Shown in pieces: positions 47,132 to 59,734 of a stretch of 64,000 bases of DNA (position 1 is the stretch's first letter; every line of letters begins with the position of its first letter). The position numbers were made by a program, and so were the translations under genes. The stretch covers positions 24,882,144 through 24,946,143 of the forward strand of contig NC_061806.1 in assembly GCF_021462225.1 (NCBI RefSeq), read 5' to 3'. The stretch comes from Girardinichthys multiradiatus (taxonomy: Eukaryota > Chordata > Actinopteri > Cyprinodontiformes > Goodeidae). A model generated the notes under the pieces. The model worked only from the letters and a program-made list of their open reading frames with translations, was not told the DNA's origin and ran no database searches.

Positions 47132-47545
47132 TACCATACCATACCATACCATTCTACCTTTATTTCAGAAGCACTTTAAAATAAACTAGGGTTCACAAAG
47201 TGCTGTACATATACCTATAACATAGAATAAAAGAAAATCAGGCAAAATTAAAAACAGACAAGTTAAAATAGACCTGTTTAAATAAAAATGTTTAAATACG
47301 TATGCCAACCTCTCATGATGTGCAAAACGTTTTAGCAATTAAATGCGTTTTAAAAAGATTTTTTAATTCAAAGACCTTAATATTAAATTGATTAATTAAA
47401 TGCAAAGGCAGATCATTCCACATCTTTGGGAAAGCTACAGCGAAAGCACGGTCACCTCTAAGTTTTTGTTTGGTTTTTGGAACACTAAGGAGCTGCTGGT
47501 CAGCAGGCCATAGGGAGCGGGCAGGTATAGGCGGTTCTAGGAGTT
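47132..47545 (-). pseudogene. L2-type LINE 3' end, minus strand
   Basis: On the reverse strand a decayed frame reads 'LRGDRAFAVAFPKMWNDLPL' near 47400-47460, preceded by 'WPADQQLLSVPKTKQK'. An A/T-rich 3' non-coding region follows and ends in (TATGG)n at 47132-47151. Same RT terminus as the fragment at 22790-23165. Confidence 0.75.
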
Positions 47546-47692
47546 CAGAAAGGTAAAGTAGTATTTCATATCATTCTCTCCTGCCTGTAAGTTTCCTCAT
47601 TTTCATTTAATAAATTAACCTCATTCAGTACTCCAGCCTGTGTCTGGGTCCTGCTCCTCCACCACACCTCGTAAAAATTATACAGTGCTAAA

Positions 47693-48000
47693 AAACATTA
47701 AAGAAACACTTTCAAAACATACCAGATCTCAATTGGAAAATGAAATCATGCTGATATCCATACTGATATGGAATGGGTAATGTATTAGGAACAAAAGGAT
47801 GCCAAACGATTTGATGAAAATTAAAATGATCAACCCACAGGCGGCTTAATCTGAAGTCACTGAAATATGTGAACTGAAAAACTGATGTGGCAGGCTAGTC
47901 CAATGTGCTGAAATGTAATTGCAGCAACTCATGCAACAATGGTACTCAGTAGTGTGTACGGCCCTCACGTGCTTGCATGCATGCCTGACAAAATTTGAAC
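47693..48000 (+). mobile_element. Probable Tc1/mariner-like terminal fragment
   Basis: From acagtgctaaaaaacattaa to about 48000 the wording (atgatcaacccacaggcggc; cgtgcttgcatgcatgcctg) resembles the 5' region of another fish Tc1/mariner family. No coding part follows. Confidence 0.35.
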
Positions 48001-49194
48001 AATGACCTCGAATAGCCAGAAAAACCCTGTCCAGCAATTGAAGGATTTGGTTCATCGATGTTCTTCTGCATCTCTACTGAAATCATTCATGAGCCTAGGC
48101 CATTTTCATCATGCATCATTAGGTGTTTTGAGAACATTTGGCTTATTTCAAACAATGAAAATATTGCTAATATTTCCGAAAATATCTTGCAAATTCACCA
48201 AACTGAATAAACAAAAAGCAATGTCAAAATTCTTACTTACAGCAAGATATGACAAAACAGGGAACCATTTTTACCTAAACCAAAGTTAACTTTGCAAAGC
48301 AACCTGTTTTAGGACTAGAACTTTCCCCAGAAGGGCTGCCAAACTTTACAGAAGTGTGGATCAGTTTGACACACAATTAATAAAAGCAATATGTACACTC
48401 AAACCATCTTTACATCCTTTCTTCTTTACTTACCTCTACCCTCCTTCCTCAGTTTCTCCTGTTTTGCCAAAAGTGGCTTTGCAGACTGTTACTTTCTCCC
48501 CTACACCCCAATCTTCATAAATGCATGCTAAACAGCAACTCAGGTGAGTGCTGAAGTTTTGTAAACTGCACTTTCACACTCATCCGTTATCCAGCTGACT
48601 CCACTTTGACCCCAGTGGTAGTGAGCATGTACTGTAGAGGCTTACCCAGAGTATCACTCAGCATCACTTCTGGGTGAGTGTGTGTTGATATACTTTAGGG
48701 TTTGTCTCCTCATAGTACTGTTGGAGAGCATTCCTGACCTGGTCAATAATTAAAAATACTGCTTAGTTGGAAGAAAGTGGCTTTGATATGAGAGCCAAGC
48801 ACGTTAAACAGGACAACAGGGCTGCTGAACACTTCAAAGGTATCATATACTAGGGTTTGGTGTTGTTCAGTTGAAGATTTCAGGTCAAGTACAGACATAA
48901 CAAGTGATGAATGGCTGACATGAGAAGAACATTACAAAGAAAATGAAATTATGTACTGAAACAAATGTGTTTTATAGTCAGCAAGGAGTGGGAGGAGCAA
49001 AGGTGTTAAGCTGTTATATTGCACTTTGATGTAAAAAAAAAAAAAAACAGGACTGAGTCCTCTTCACTTCATGTACAGGTTTACTTTTACTCTTTTATCT
49101 CTTACACTCTTATTTTCGCATCCTCAGTCAAATTTGATACAATTTCTGAATATAAAATTATAGCTTTCACATGCATTACAACAATCATCATATG
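48001..49194. other. Intergenic, no gene recognised
   Basis: No domain, repeat family or RNA gene recognised. Confidence 0.5.
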
Positions 49195-50398
49195 TCTTGA
49201 ACCTTTGGAGATTTTGTCATGTTAGAACAACAAACCTCTCTGTTTTTGTGGAAAAGTGTGAAGTCAAATGAATATATATATATTTTTTTCTAATAGCAAT
49301 CTAAAATGTACTTATGTAATTAGCACCAGTTTTGCACATATGCTGAAATGTTAGCCCATTCTTCTTTGCGGCACTGCTCAAGCTCAGTCAAACTGGATGG
49401 AGAACATCTGTAAACATCAATTGTCTTGCCACAGATTCTCATTTAGATTTATGTCTGGACTTTGACTAAGTCATTCTAACACATGGATATGTTTTTATCA
49501 GTTTATTTAGGGTCGTTGTCCTGGTGGAGCGTGAACCTCCAGCCCAGCCTTAAGTCTTTTGCAGCCTCTAACAGGTTGTCTTCAAGGATTTTCCAGTATT
49601 TAGCTCTTTTCAACAACCCATCACCTCTGACCAACTTTCCTGTCTCGCTGAAGAAGAGCATGATGCTGGCATCACCATGTTCCACCCTAGGGATGGTGTG
49701 TTCAAGGTGATGTGCCTTGTAGATTTTTCTTCAATGTGTGTTACACAAAGTTCAGTTTTGGCCTACTTCCTGCAACCATAACGTCTTATAGCTGTCTTTC
49801 AACAATGAGTTTCTTCTTTGCAATTATAGAGTGCAAGACTAATAGTTGTCCTTTAAAGAGATCCTCCCACCTGAGCTGTATATCTCTGCAGTTCCTTCAA
49901 AATTAACATGGGCCTTTGGAAAGCTTCTCTTATCAATGCTAACCCCTGACATATCAGCTCTGGTTGACAGCCAGATCACAGCAGACTTCTAGTTGTCCCA
50001 CAATATTTACATTTTGATGAATGATGGATTTGGCAACGGTTTTGGAGATATTCAAATTTTGAGGTAATGCTTTATAAACTAACGCTGCTTTAAGCTTCTC
50101 TGCTTTCTCCATGACCTTTCTGCAGTGTTCCTTTGTCTTCATAATGTTCTCTAACAAACCTCTGAGGCCCTCACAGAACAGCTTCATTTAAATTACATGT
50201 GGGGGGATTCTATTTATTAATTAGGGGACTTGTGAAGGTTGCACAAACTTTTATTAATAAGTATTAGAATTAACAGGGGTGAACAACTGCATACAACACC
50301 TTCCAGACTTTTATTTGTGAAAATATTTAGAAAAGTATTTCTCGTTTTCATTCACTTTAAATGATGCATTACTTTGTGTGGGTCTATCCTACAGATCA
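49195..50398 (-). mobile_element. Decayed Tc1-like transposon, nearly full length
   Basis: In reverse orientation it spans the whole family layout. The 3' non-coding part is near 49200-49270. Catalytic-region wording lies near 49500-49690 ('tcctggtggagcgtgaacct' through 'gcatgatgctggcatcacca'). The N-terminal half lies near 49870-50180 and the 5' non-coding part reaches to about 50398. Many indels; no usable frame. Confidence 0.85.
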
Positions 50399-50793
50399 TA
50401 TTAAAGCACTCAGGATTAATTCACAAACTCTGCCTGCCTAGGATGTGCAGATTCAATTGCCTGCTGGTAATACATAGATTAGGAAGCTCTCAATACATTG
50501 TAATCCTCCATTCTTTCCATTTCCCCTGTCGTGGAATGGGAAAGGTGTGTGAGAACAGGTAAGCCGGTAGCAGGAATTTGCTGCAGGATTACACTTGCAA
50601 GGGCAACTTTAAGCCTGCATGATTTAGTGGTAAGAGAGAAGTGGAAGAAATTAGGTCAGATTTGTGAGACTGCTGTTGTTACATGCTGATTATAATTTTC
50701 TTTAAAAGAGTAAGTTGTGTTTCACCATTTTTGGAGTTTGACAAGTTATAAGAGTTCGATAAATACGGTATATTTAGCAAATGTTTAATACTA
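50399..50793. other. Intergenic, nothing recognised
   Basis: Short unique-looking stretch between a transposon and a SINE. Confidence 0.5.
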
Positions 50794-51168
50794 ACTCTAT
50801 TTTTTTGGTGGCAGCACGGTGGTGCAGTTGGTAGCACTGTTGCCTTTCAACAAGAAGGTCCTGGGTTCGATTCCCAGCTGGGGGTCTTTCTGCATGGAGT
50901 TTGCATGTTCTCCCCGTGCATGCATGGGTTCTCACCGGGTACTCTGGCTTCCTCCCACAGTCCAAAGACATGCCTGTTAGGTTAATTGGTAACTCTAAAT
51001 TGCCCCTCAGGTGTGTGCATGGTTGTTTGTGTGTTGCCCTGTGATGGACTGGCAACCTGTCCAGGGTATACCCTGCCTCTTGCCCATAGACTGCTGGAGA
51101 TAGGCACCAGCTCCCCTGTGACCCACTATGGAATAAGTGGTAGAAAATGACTGACTGACTCTATTTTT
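50794..51168 (+). mobile_element. tRNA-derived SINE (family B, copy 2) with 11-bp duplication
   Basis: Closely similar to 7392-7776, with box-B-like GGTTCGATTCC near 50868 and a (GACT)n tail. An 11-bp direct repeat actctattttt flanks it at 50794-50804 and 51158-51168. Confidence 0.9.
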
Positions 51169-51684
51169 CCTTCATTATTTCCAAGGGGCCAAACTTTATT
51201 TTTGTATGTTGAAGTCGTCTTGATTAAACGTTTTCCAGGTCAAGGTCCTACAGAGAAGAAGGTTAGAAGTCGTCAGGTAAGGCTAAGGCATGCCAATTAT
51301 TTCTTGTTGGTGGGGTGAGTAGTGGTTTTGGAGGCAGTTTATGGAACCTGAATGAGAGTAGGTGAGTTAAAGTTGGAGAGTGATTATGTAGAAGTAAGTT
51401 GGATTTTGCTCAGAGGAAAAGTACTGGACTCTTCTGAGAGATGAAAGAGTTCCTTGTCAATTAGGCAGCAGAGGTGCAAAGCAGGAAGTTGCCAAATGCC
51501 TGAGGTGAAGCTGTGGTCGAGGCATGAAGTAAACTAAGGATTTTAGAACAGATAGAAATGGTGAATGAGCAATGAAGACTAACTTGAAGCATTACAACAA
51601 GGAGTCGAGGAAACAACCATGTGGCAGCTGGCGAGTGTCTGTTTTTCAGATGAGTGTCCATCATCTGAAAAAGGAAACATATGA
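51169..51684. other. Intergenic, nothing recognised
   Basis: No coding frame or repeat family recognised. Confidence 0.5.
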
Positions 51685-52363
51685 CACAAATGCAAACCTA
51701 CTAAGACACAGTCATCCACCTAGAGAGTGTTAATCAGAGAAACAGCAGAAATGCAACTGTGGTAACTCTGGAGGAGCTGCAGGGGTTGATAGGGCAACTA
51801 CTAGTCAGACACTTAAGTTATATTGCTCCATAAGGTGGCCTGGTCAGATGATACCAATATTAAACAAGTTGCCTAAATGCACCTTACAGTATGTGTGGAT
51901 AAAACTTAACTACCCATCAGTCTGAACACATCATCTCCACTGTGATACATGCTGGCAGCATCATGCTGTGAGAATGTGTTTCCTTAGCAGGGAAAGATGA
52001 ATGGAGCTAGATAATGGAGGCACTCATGGAAGACAGCCTGTTAAAAGCTGCAAAAGCCTTGAGACAGAGCAGAGGTTTATCTTCCAAATTAAAATGACTC
52101 TAAACATACAGCCAGGGCTGCTATGGAATGATTTAGATTAAAGCATAATTACTGTATGTGTTAGATTGGCTTAATCAAAATAGAGACCTAAATCTAAACG
52201 AGAATCTAGGGCAAGAATTCCTGTTAATAAATGCTAATACATTTCCAGTCTCTATATATGTGAAAAGCTGGTAGCGAAATACCACAAATGACTTGCATAT
52301 ATTCAAATTTGAGTAAAGGTTCAAGGCGCATAAAGGCTTCTGCAAGGCACATTACTATATGCC
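51685..52363 (+). mobile_element. Decayed Tc1-like transposon, internal to 3' part
   Basis: Wording runs from the N-terminal half (tgcaaacctactaagacaca; ggtaactctggaggagctgc) to the catalytic region (aaacatacagccagggctgc) and the Glu region near 52185-52215. It ends near 'gcaaggcacattac'. Non-functional. Confidence 0.8.
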
Positions 52364-54975
52364 AAGTTTTACTATAAGAAATGGAAAACCTTAAATGTTT
52401 GGGGCATCTTGCTAGTAAAAACGGCCCACGGATCAGATTTAAAATTGGTAATTTGGCTAGGTATGTGTTCTGTGTTGACACAACATTAGTTTCAGGTCTT
52501 TTGGGTACTGTACTGTAAAGCTTCCAAAGTCAAAAGAAAATCCCTAAATGAGCCGCAGAAATCCAGAAGATCTGCTAATCAAGATTACTTTAAAGGGTTG
52601 CGTGTAAATGCTACTCTTAGAGAGCAAAAAAAAAAAAAAAAACACTGTTTGGCACTGTTTCATGTCTGTTCAATTAACAAAGAAATGGCATTGGAACACT
52701 AAAACACTTGCAGATTTGAACAACAGGGGCTGTGGTGAGTGGCTTTAAGAGGGAGCAGTTCATGTGAAGACATACTGTAGCCTTAAAATATGAGGGGGTG
52801 ACTGTTTTTAAAACATAAAAGATCTGATTTCCTTTTCTATTAAGGTCTTCTTTAGTCAAAAAGCCTAACGTCCTCAAATGTACTCTGCATACTGTAGACC
52901 TCTTTACAGCAGCTATGCAATGAAAATAAACTATCCTTAAAGGCTTCTAAAAAAGATAAAGATGATTTATTAAACATCTATGTAAGGCCTGACTTCAAGT
53001 AATATAAATTTATCTTGCAGGTACAGTTTAGATCTCTTGCTTATGTAGCAGATCGTCTCATTTTTGTTGCAATATTTCTCCTCTGCCAGACTTGCTTGCT
53101 TGTGTGGTGATAAGGAGTGTTTGCTCAGCTAAAATCAATGACGAATGACATTTCCCTATGAGTCATTTAACAAAGAGGTATGCACATTTAAGCTGCCCGT
53201 TTCTTTTTCTCAGGGTTGTTCTCGTACAAGCCACACCCAGTTGTACTTTATTGTCCCCCAGTGCGGTTCACACCTCCAACGAAGAACATGAGTAGAACTC
53301 TAGGGAGTAACCCAAAGCTGGAAAAATGTGCTTCTACTCCTGGGAGTAGTTCTTCAAGTACACAGTAGTCAAGTAATACACATGTTTGAATGTGCCCAAG
53401 TTTTTCTGTAATCTTAAGCAATTTAAAAACCGAAGCATTAGCTGATTTGGAACTGCTGAACTGGTTATTGGCTGGTCCAGCCTGTAGATGTCCATACAAT
53501 ATATAGGAACACTAACAATACATGTGTACTTGTTTGTACACACAGTGGCAGAAGTGAGCTGTGCAAGTACATGCCTGTGATTACATGCTCTAACAATGCA
53601 ATGAGAAAATGCATTCAACTCAGAAATAAGTGTGATTTATCCAGAAATCTGCTGTTAACCTAAGATTTTCAGTTATTTTATAATTAATATGTATCAATTT
53701 GACTACAGGTAGGATGGCAGGTAGCACAAAAACTGCGAAAGTGTAAAGTGTGGTTGTTGCAGCAGCAGGTCATTCAGTCAGACGGACAAACTAGTGGTGA
53801 AGTTGTGAGAAAAGAAAATATAAGTTAAACTCATCTTAAAGAAAATTCCATGCAGGCGAGTAGTCCGACGTATTAGGTTATGGTGTTTTTTTCCACAGCT
53901 GGAGTATGGTGTGACAATGCATCTTGGTAATACATCATATGCACTGGGTAAATCTGTTTGTTTCCCCTGAAATGGGACCATATTTGTAAAGGAAACACAT
54001 TTTCTGTGTTGAGCAACAGAGTTTAATGTGTGGGTGAGTTATGTGTAAAATTTGCCAATGCTGTTAACCATCACCAAAAGCCGTTTGGCACACCAAAAAT
54101 GATATTGTTATACTCATTAACAAAAGATATGTCATTTTCGGTATAGATCTGACCCACATACGGAGAACACTCAGAAAAGAAAGTTTTATGGATTTTATTA
54201 TCAGCAAAGTAATCTGGGATGAGGACTGGAAACACCAACTGTACAGGAAGGAAGAAGAATGGACTGGTGAACAAACGAATGATAAGTAACTGATTACTTA
54301 GATCTGAGAAATGGCTTAATAAATTGTTGTAGCTTGAACCACCAGGGGTAGAGAGATTCAGAGTCTTAACTTGCGAAGGAAGATCATTCAGTTGTCTTTG
54401 TTGTGATCTTGGTGCCAACCAAATGGAGCTCAGGTGCCGATGTTTGAGATGGAGGAAGGAACAGGGTACGCTGATACCTGGGTCCTGGAGTTGGGGGAAA
54501 CGGGAAGCCGCCAGCTTGGTCCGTGTCCAAAAGGTACAGACGGTAGTGAGAGAAATTCACAAGAAGATAGATCCTTAACTCAGTAGTTGAGAATCCAGAT
54601 GCTTAGAGAAACCCTGGATTCGAAGTCGGAACTCAGCAAGGTAAACAAAGCCTCAAGTAAAAACCTGCATGGAAACAAAATACAAAGTTACTTGAAGTGC
54701 ATGAACGAAGCAAAAAAAAAATCAGTAGAGGCTGTGCTTGTTACCACTAAGGCAAACACTCTGGTGTCGAAGTGCTGGCAGCCTCCCGCTTAAGTACTCC
54801 TCCAAGCAGTCAGCAGATAGGAGACACCTGTCATCCAGCGCACCTGAGAGCTCCAGCACCAACTGAAACACTGAATGGTTATGTAGACAAATACACCAAA
54901 CACACACACACACACACACACTCACACATACCGACTCAGACACTGACAATATCAGCAACAATGTGTTTTTGAACT
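52364..54975. other. Intergenic, no gene recognised
   Basis: Poly(A) run near 52627-52641 and an (AC)n run at 54901-54927. No coding domain recognised; unidentified repeats cannot be excluded. Confidence 0.45.
54901..54927. repeat. (AC)n microsatellite
   Basis: Ten uninterrupted AC/CA units, then an interrupted continuation. Confidence 0.95.
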
Positions 54976-56094
54976 GTGGAAAAAGTTAGGACACCCTACC
55001 CCCTAATAGCTAGTGTTGCTCCCGTTGGTTGAAATAACGTCAGTAAACCATTTTTTGTATCCACCTTTGACATCAGTCTGAGGAAAGTTTGCCCTACTTC
55101 TCACTTTCAGCAGAGAGATGTTTGAGGGGTTTCTTGAATGAACAGCCCTGGTCTTTCTATTTCCTAATTCTCAGCCAGGCCTTGGTTGATTTACTGTTAT
55201 TTTTGGGTGACTGTCATGTTGCAGGCACCAGTTCCACTTCATTTTTATTTTTATTTTTTTACAAATGGTCCCACATTTTCCTCAAAAACCCTGTGATACA
55301 CAGTAGAACTCATTAAGGATTCTATGATGATGAACTGGCCAAGTCCTGCTGCAGCAAAGCCTCTCCAAACCATGACCTTTCATTCCATACATCACAGCTG
55401 GTATGAGGTTCTTCTTTTGGAATGCAACATGTCCTCTTGGTGCCCAAGAAATCCAATTATTAGTCTCATACGCCCAAAGAAAACATTATTCCAGATGTTC
55501 TGATTTTTGTCTAGCTGGTTCTCTCTGGCAAATCTCAGGGCTGCCTTAATGTTTTACTTAGAGAGCTAATCTCGCCTCCTTGCACAAATCTATGAAATGT
55601 TAATCTTGTTTCTTTCGGATTGTAAAGGAATTAAGTTTCATATCAATAGTGGCTATAACTTGAAATTTTCAGGATCTTTTACCATCTTGAGGTCTGCTTT
55701 CAGGATGAACTTTCTTTGACAATCAGACAGGGAATGTTGTCAGTTGTTTTGAATATTCTCCACTTTTAGACTATTTCCCTTACAGTGGAATTAATGATTT
55801 AAAATTCTTTGGATAACCCTTTCAATCTTTTACCTGACTTTAAGCTGGTACAATCAAAGGCATCCGTCAGCTGTTTGGATCTGATTAGTAACTGATCTTT
55901 AGATCTAGTGATTGACCTAGATTAGTTCACTCTTACTTAGGACCGAACTAAATGTCTAAAGGTTTAAGCAGAGCAAACGTCCTTTAAAATGCTGAGTGAA
56001 AATGATATAATGATGTGACACACCTATGTATGAGTTTAGCCATTTACTTGGAAAGAAATATGAAGTAGTCCTAATTTATTCATCATCAGAAACA
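54976..56094 (-). mobile_element. Decayed mariner/Tc1-like transposon of a second family
   Basis: The left terminus gtggaaaaagttaggacacc is matched imperfectly by the reverse of tagtcctaatttattcat near the right end. In between, reverse-strand transposase wording is visible: 'ctctccaaaccatgaccttt' near 55360 and 'tggtgcccaagaaatccaat' near 55440. No usable frame. Confidence 0.65.
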
Positions 56095-56869
56095 GCTTCT
56101 TTTTTTTTTTTTACATCTACTTACAGTCCAAATTAACCAGACCCATTGTACTGCGTGCATAGGGAACTTGGCCAAGGAACACCAAAAAGTTTTTTAAGGC
56201 GACCCTTTCAATCTTAGTTAAAGCAACATTTTTACCCATAAGCAACTGCTCTACTTAATGTAGTATTCAAATCTGCGCAATCTACAACCCTAAACCTGTT
56301 TTATCAGGTGTTGAAATAGAAAAATGATAGTGAAATGTGATGTGAAACTTTGTAATTTAAATATCAGTCCATTCACTGCAAACCATGTTTCTTTATTTCT
56401 AGGCAGGACATCAGCGTAACACTAAACCTCTGGCTCAAAGGGCAGGCTACCTCTCTGCCTCTTTGTTTGTCACACATGTGACAAGGGTACAATGGAGAGT
56501 CGGACAATAGGCCACTTATTGGGTGACTGGCAGGGAGTGGGATACATCCCTGATTATCTGTCATTCTGCAGCCGCTTGCACCCTGCGGCTCATAGTATGC
56601 GGTGTCAGATTGCGCTCCGCTTTAAAGGGAAGGCAAAGGCTCTTGCTGTCGCACTGGAAATCTGGAAGGAGCCACAAAGGTCAAGGTAGTGAAAGTATCT
56701 CAAAATATATGAAAAGTTAAATAGAGATTTAGAGACTGACCTAAATGCTTTTATCAGGAATGTTGTAAAGATGCACCAATCCAGCTTTACTGTACCTGGA
56801 TGATACCCATTTAGATTTTTTTCAGTGCTGACTTCAACCTTGATAAACACTTGTAGGGTCAGTTTGGGG
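56095..56869. other. Intergenic, no gene recognised
   Basis: A possible splice-acceptor-like ttctttatttctag ends near 56402, with an open stretch after it, but no protein family is recognised. Not annotated as an exon. Confidence 0.4.
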
Positions 56870-57060
56870 GTGCCAGAGTGACCAGGATAGCCACAATGGG
56901 CAACTTACAGCAAATGCTGGTTGAGGAATGGGATGACATCCCACAGCAGTGTTTGACCGAGCTGGTTACCTGCACGATGAGGATGTTGCATGCTGTTTTG
57001 GATGTGTACAGTTCTTCCACGTACTACTGAGGTCCCTCTTTGTAATAAACATTTGTCTAT
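56870..57060 (+). mobile_element. C-terminal fragment of a Tc1-like transposase
   Basis: A frame reading 'NLQQMLVEEWDDIPQQCLTE' and ending in a Thr-Tyr-Tyr stop near 57030 matches the C-terminal end of another fish Tc1-like family. It is followed by AATAAA (57042-57047). Confidence 0.6.
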
Positions 57061-57172
57061 GTTTGTCCAAACTTAAATAAATCCATCCAATTTATGGCAA
57101 CAAACAAGTTTCAATGGCAGAAATATTTGCTTGGCAAACATCCTTACTTTTTTTAGTAGGTACACAAGTAGG

Positions 57173-57951
57173 TGTCATGAGCCACAACAATTTGTGTTTC
57201 TGTTGACTAAACTCACTGATTTTAATTGTAGTTTTTTTCACCATAGTCTATTTAGCTTCCTGTTTTCTGTCCCTTCATTGTTGGGTTGTCTGTTGTTATT
57301 GCTTGCTACTGTCCCAGAGATCTCTGACAAGGTTGTCCAGGCGGACCTGCATCATGTTTCTGAGTTCTCTAACAAAGGTGTCCAGGTGGACCCTCCTCGT
57401 GTTCCTGAGCTCCTCTGTGTTCCTGATCTCCTCTGTGTTCCTGAGCTCCTCTGTGCTAATGTTGCAGAGCTCATCTGTGGGTCCCGGGCTTTAGAGCTTG
57501 TGTGTGGGTCCTAGTCTCCAGAGCACCTCAGCTGGCCTCCAAGGTTCCTGCATTGCTGCTGCCGGCCTACAGACACGGTTTTCCGTGGGTTTGTCATGCA
57601 CTAGCGGTGGCCTTCAAGGTTCCCGCATCACCTTCACTGGCCTTCAGAACTCTGTGCCGCCTTGGGTCGACCTCCCGGTTGCCCACCTGGTCTTTGGGTT
57701 TTTGTTTTGTTTTCTTGCTCTCCCTCCGAGGTCCCGTCCGCCTGCTCGGTTCGAGTTGTTTCCTTTTTTTTGTTATAAACTCATGGGGGCTTCTGGAATC
57801 CACCCTTGAGGGAGGGGTAATGTCGTGATCTGCACCTATTTGTGTTGCTATTTACTACACTCACCTGTTTTTCATGTAGTTCTTCTCACTTCTGTGTATT
57901 TACATGCGTTCATGTTTTCTGTCACTTCATTGTCGGGTCATCTGATGTTAT
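57173..57951 (+). mobile_element. Short non-autonomous LTR-type element with two LTR-like repeats
   Basis: Two direct repeats, 57173-57299 (starting tgtcatgagc) and 57821-57951 (starting tgtcgtgatc), align over about 130 bases at roughly 70% by eye. A purine tract gagggaggggtaa (57808-57820) lies directly before the second repeat, as in a retroelement. The 520-bp inside encodes repetitive 'VPELLCVPDLLCVPELLC'-type sequence and no enzymes. Its 3' wording (aactctgtgccgccttgggt) echoes the internal repeats at 10378-10512. Repeat ends are not TG...CA on the right, so the LTRs may be truncated. Confidence 0.6.
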
Positions 57952-58879
57952 CCCCCTCCTCTAAATATCACATATAGTACCATTATATAAATGAGTGATT
58001 TAACACATAACAGTAAATAGGGTTGTTGCACAAACTTATTTACATTGAATGGATCTTGTAGCAAAAATCTAGATTTTGAAGTGTGCAAAAAGAGTACAAT
58101 GTTAGTGAGCTTTAATCTGTCTTGTAAATGAGATATAGAATAATTGTTTACTTGGGTTTTATTTACACAGATATGTGTGTAATAACAAGGAGGATTTTAC
58201 TGTATTTGACGATTTTCCGTGATGCAGTGAGAAGCAACTTTGTAAATAAAAAATATTATTTTATTTCACAATTTTTATTCGTGAGACGATTACCAATTAT
58301 GAACCTTTAATTCTTGCAGAAAGTAGAACATAAATATTTTGGACTGTTTTTATTTATAGTTTTTAAAGAGAGAAAAACTGCACTCATCTGAGCTACATAA
58401 AATCAGTGATATGAAATCGGCTACAAAATCTCTGATCGGTAGTTTTTATGCATTTTATGCACACATTTTCTTGCATTTATCTTGTGTTTGTGTCTGAATC
58501 GTTGCTGGCTGTTTAAAGCTGAGTTTTCTACCATGCTGCTGTCAGCTGACTGTCATTGCCTTCAAGCTAAGTAGATTTTCTCTGAATCCTTGAGCCTTGA
58601 TCGCCTTCCATGACCTTATGACCTTCAACAATAAAAGGGTTTACGTAGTGGAGAAGCTCCTCGTAGTGAGATTGAACTATTTTATTTGAAATAAAGAATA
58701 CAGTCAAGCATGAGTTTAATATCGAAACACCATCCAACCATTACTAATGGTGTATATGCTTTGACATCCCCACGCCTTCTTGATGCTGTCAGTGAACTTC
58801 TTCTGTAATTCCGCGGCTGTTTGCCCTGCTCCGAGCCCTGACTGTCATATTTTTTTGCATGAGTAGCTCGTAAACTGCT
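57952..58879. other. Intergenic, no gene recognised
   Basis: AT-rich. Nothing recognised before the CpG-rich block. Confidence 0.5.
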
Positions 58880-59560
58880 CCTTTTGTGAATCTCTCCCTC
58901 TTTCTTTCTCGTTCTCTCTGGAGGTGGGGGCAGAGAGGTAATAGCCGTGCGCCGCAGACATCATTAGGAGGGGAGACGCTTTCCACCGTCAGCGCGGAGC
59001 GGAGCAGAGCAGAGCAGGGGAGCCCTGGCAACAAGAGGACACATAAACTCAGCAGCCCGTTACACCCCACAGTAAGTCGCACAAAACTACTCTCTCCGAG
59101 CCGCTTTTTCTAAACTGTCACTGCTCGCTTTTCTTCTTTTGGAGCTGTGTTTGGACATAAAAATGGCTGGAAGAACAGGGTAAGGGTGGCGCTGAAGCTC
59201 TCTCTCTCCTTTTCTCTTTACTTCAAAAGCCTTTGGAAAAGGTTTACTTCGCACTCGGACCTGTTTTAATATTCACCAAACAGTCCGGGGAAACGAGGGG
59301 CATAGGTGAGTGCACTTGTCATTTCGCAGCTTTAATGCAAAGTGAGTTTTTTTTTTTTTTTGATTGGCGGAAAAGCGGAGCGGAGGTTTGGCTGGGAAAT
59401 GACCGAGCGAGGAGCGCGTTCGCCGGTCGAGTTGATCTTGGCCAGCCGCTGCGCTTCCCACTAACTGCGCCACTCGACTTCGGCTCAAACGTGTTCTGTT
59501 TACGCTGTTTTCTCAGCGGTAAATACCGCCATGCGCTGCTGTATGTTGTTGCAAATGCTT
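58880..59560 (+). promoter_or_regulatory. CpG-rich block, probable promoter of an unidentified gene
   Basis: A local rise in GC and CpG (58920-59010 and 59375-59480) in otherwise AT-rich DNA, with a CT-rich initiator-like tract near 58895-58920. Strong donor-like sites occur at 59070 (ACA|GTAAGT) and 59180 (CAGG|GTAAGG). The pattern fits a first exon with its 5'UTR on the plus strand, the gene continuing beyond 64000. Confidence 0.4.
59163..59179 (+). CDS. Possible first coding exon, unidentified gene
   Basis: ATGGCTGGAAGAACAGG has a good start context (A at -3, G at +4) and ends at a strong donor (GTAAGG). It would encode MAGRT plus two bases. If it is not spliced, the frame stops at once (TAA at 59181-59183). 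No downstream exon was recognised in the window, so the product is unknown. Confidence 0.25.
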
Positions 59561-59702
59561 GTTTTCATACTCTTGTCTTGTTGTCAGGGAATGTCAAAGG
59601 CAGGACGTAATATTTTATCAACCTTTCACCATCGCGGAAGTGTTTTTCCCCAACGCGAACTAGAACCACTCACTCAAAGTCAAGTTTCTATGCTCACTTT
59701 TC

Positions 59703-59734
59703 TTTTATTCTAAACACTTGTGTTTAGAATAAAA
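59703..59734. repeat. Perfect 15-bp inverted repeat with 2-base loop
   Basis: Arms 59703-59717 (ttttattctaaacac) and 59720-59734 are exact reverse complements. Confidence 0.95.

Noticed and set aside
56402..56690. Host exon after a splice-acceptor-like site
   Set aside because: No recognisable protein and no matching partner exon; stops occur soon in each frame.
58789..59082. Minus-strand 97-codon frame with a leader-like start
   Set aside because: Lies in the CpG-rich block, antisense to the donor sites; Arg/Glu repeat comes from a CT tract.
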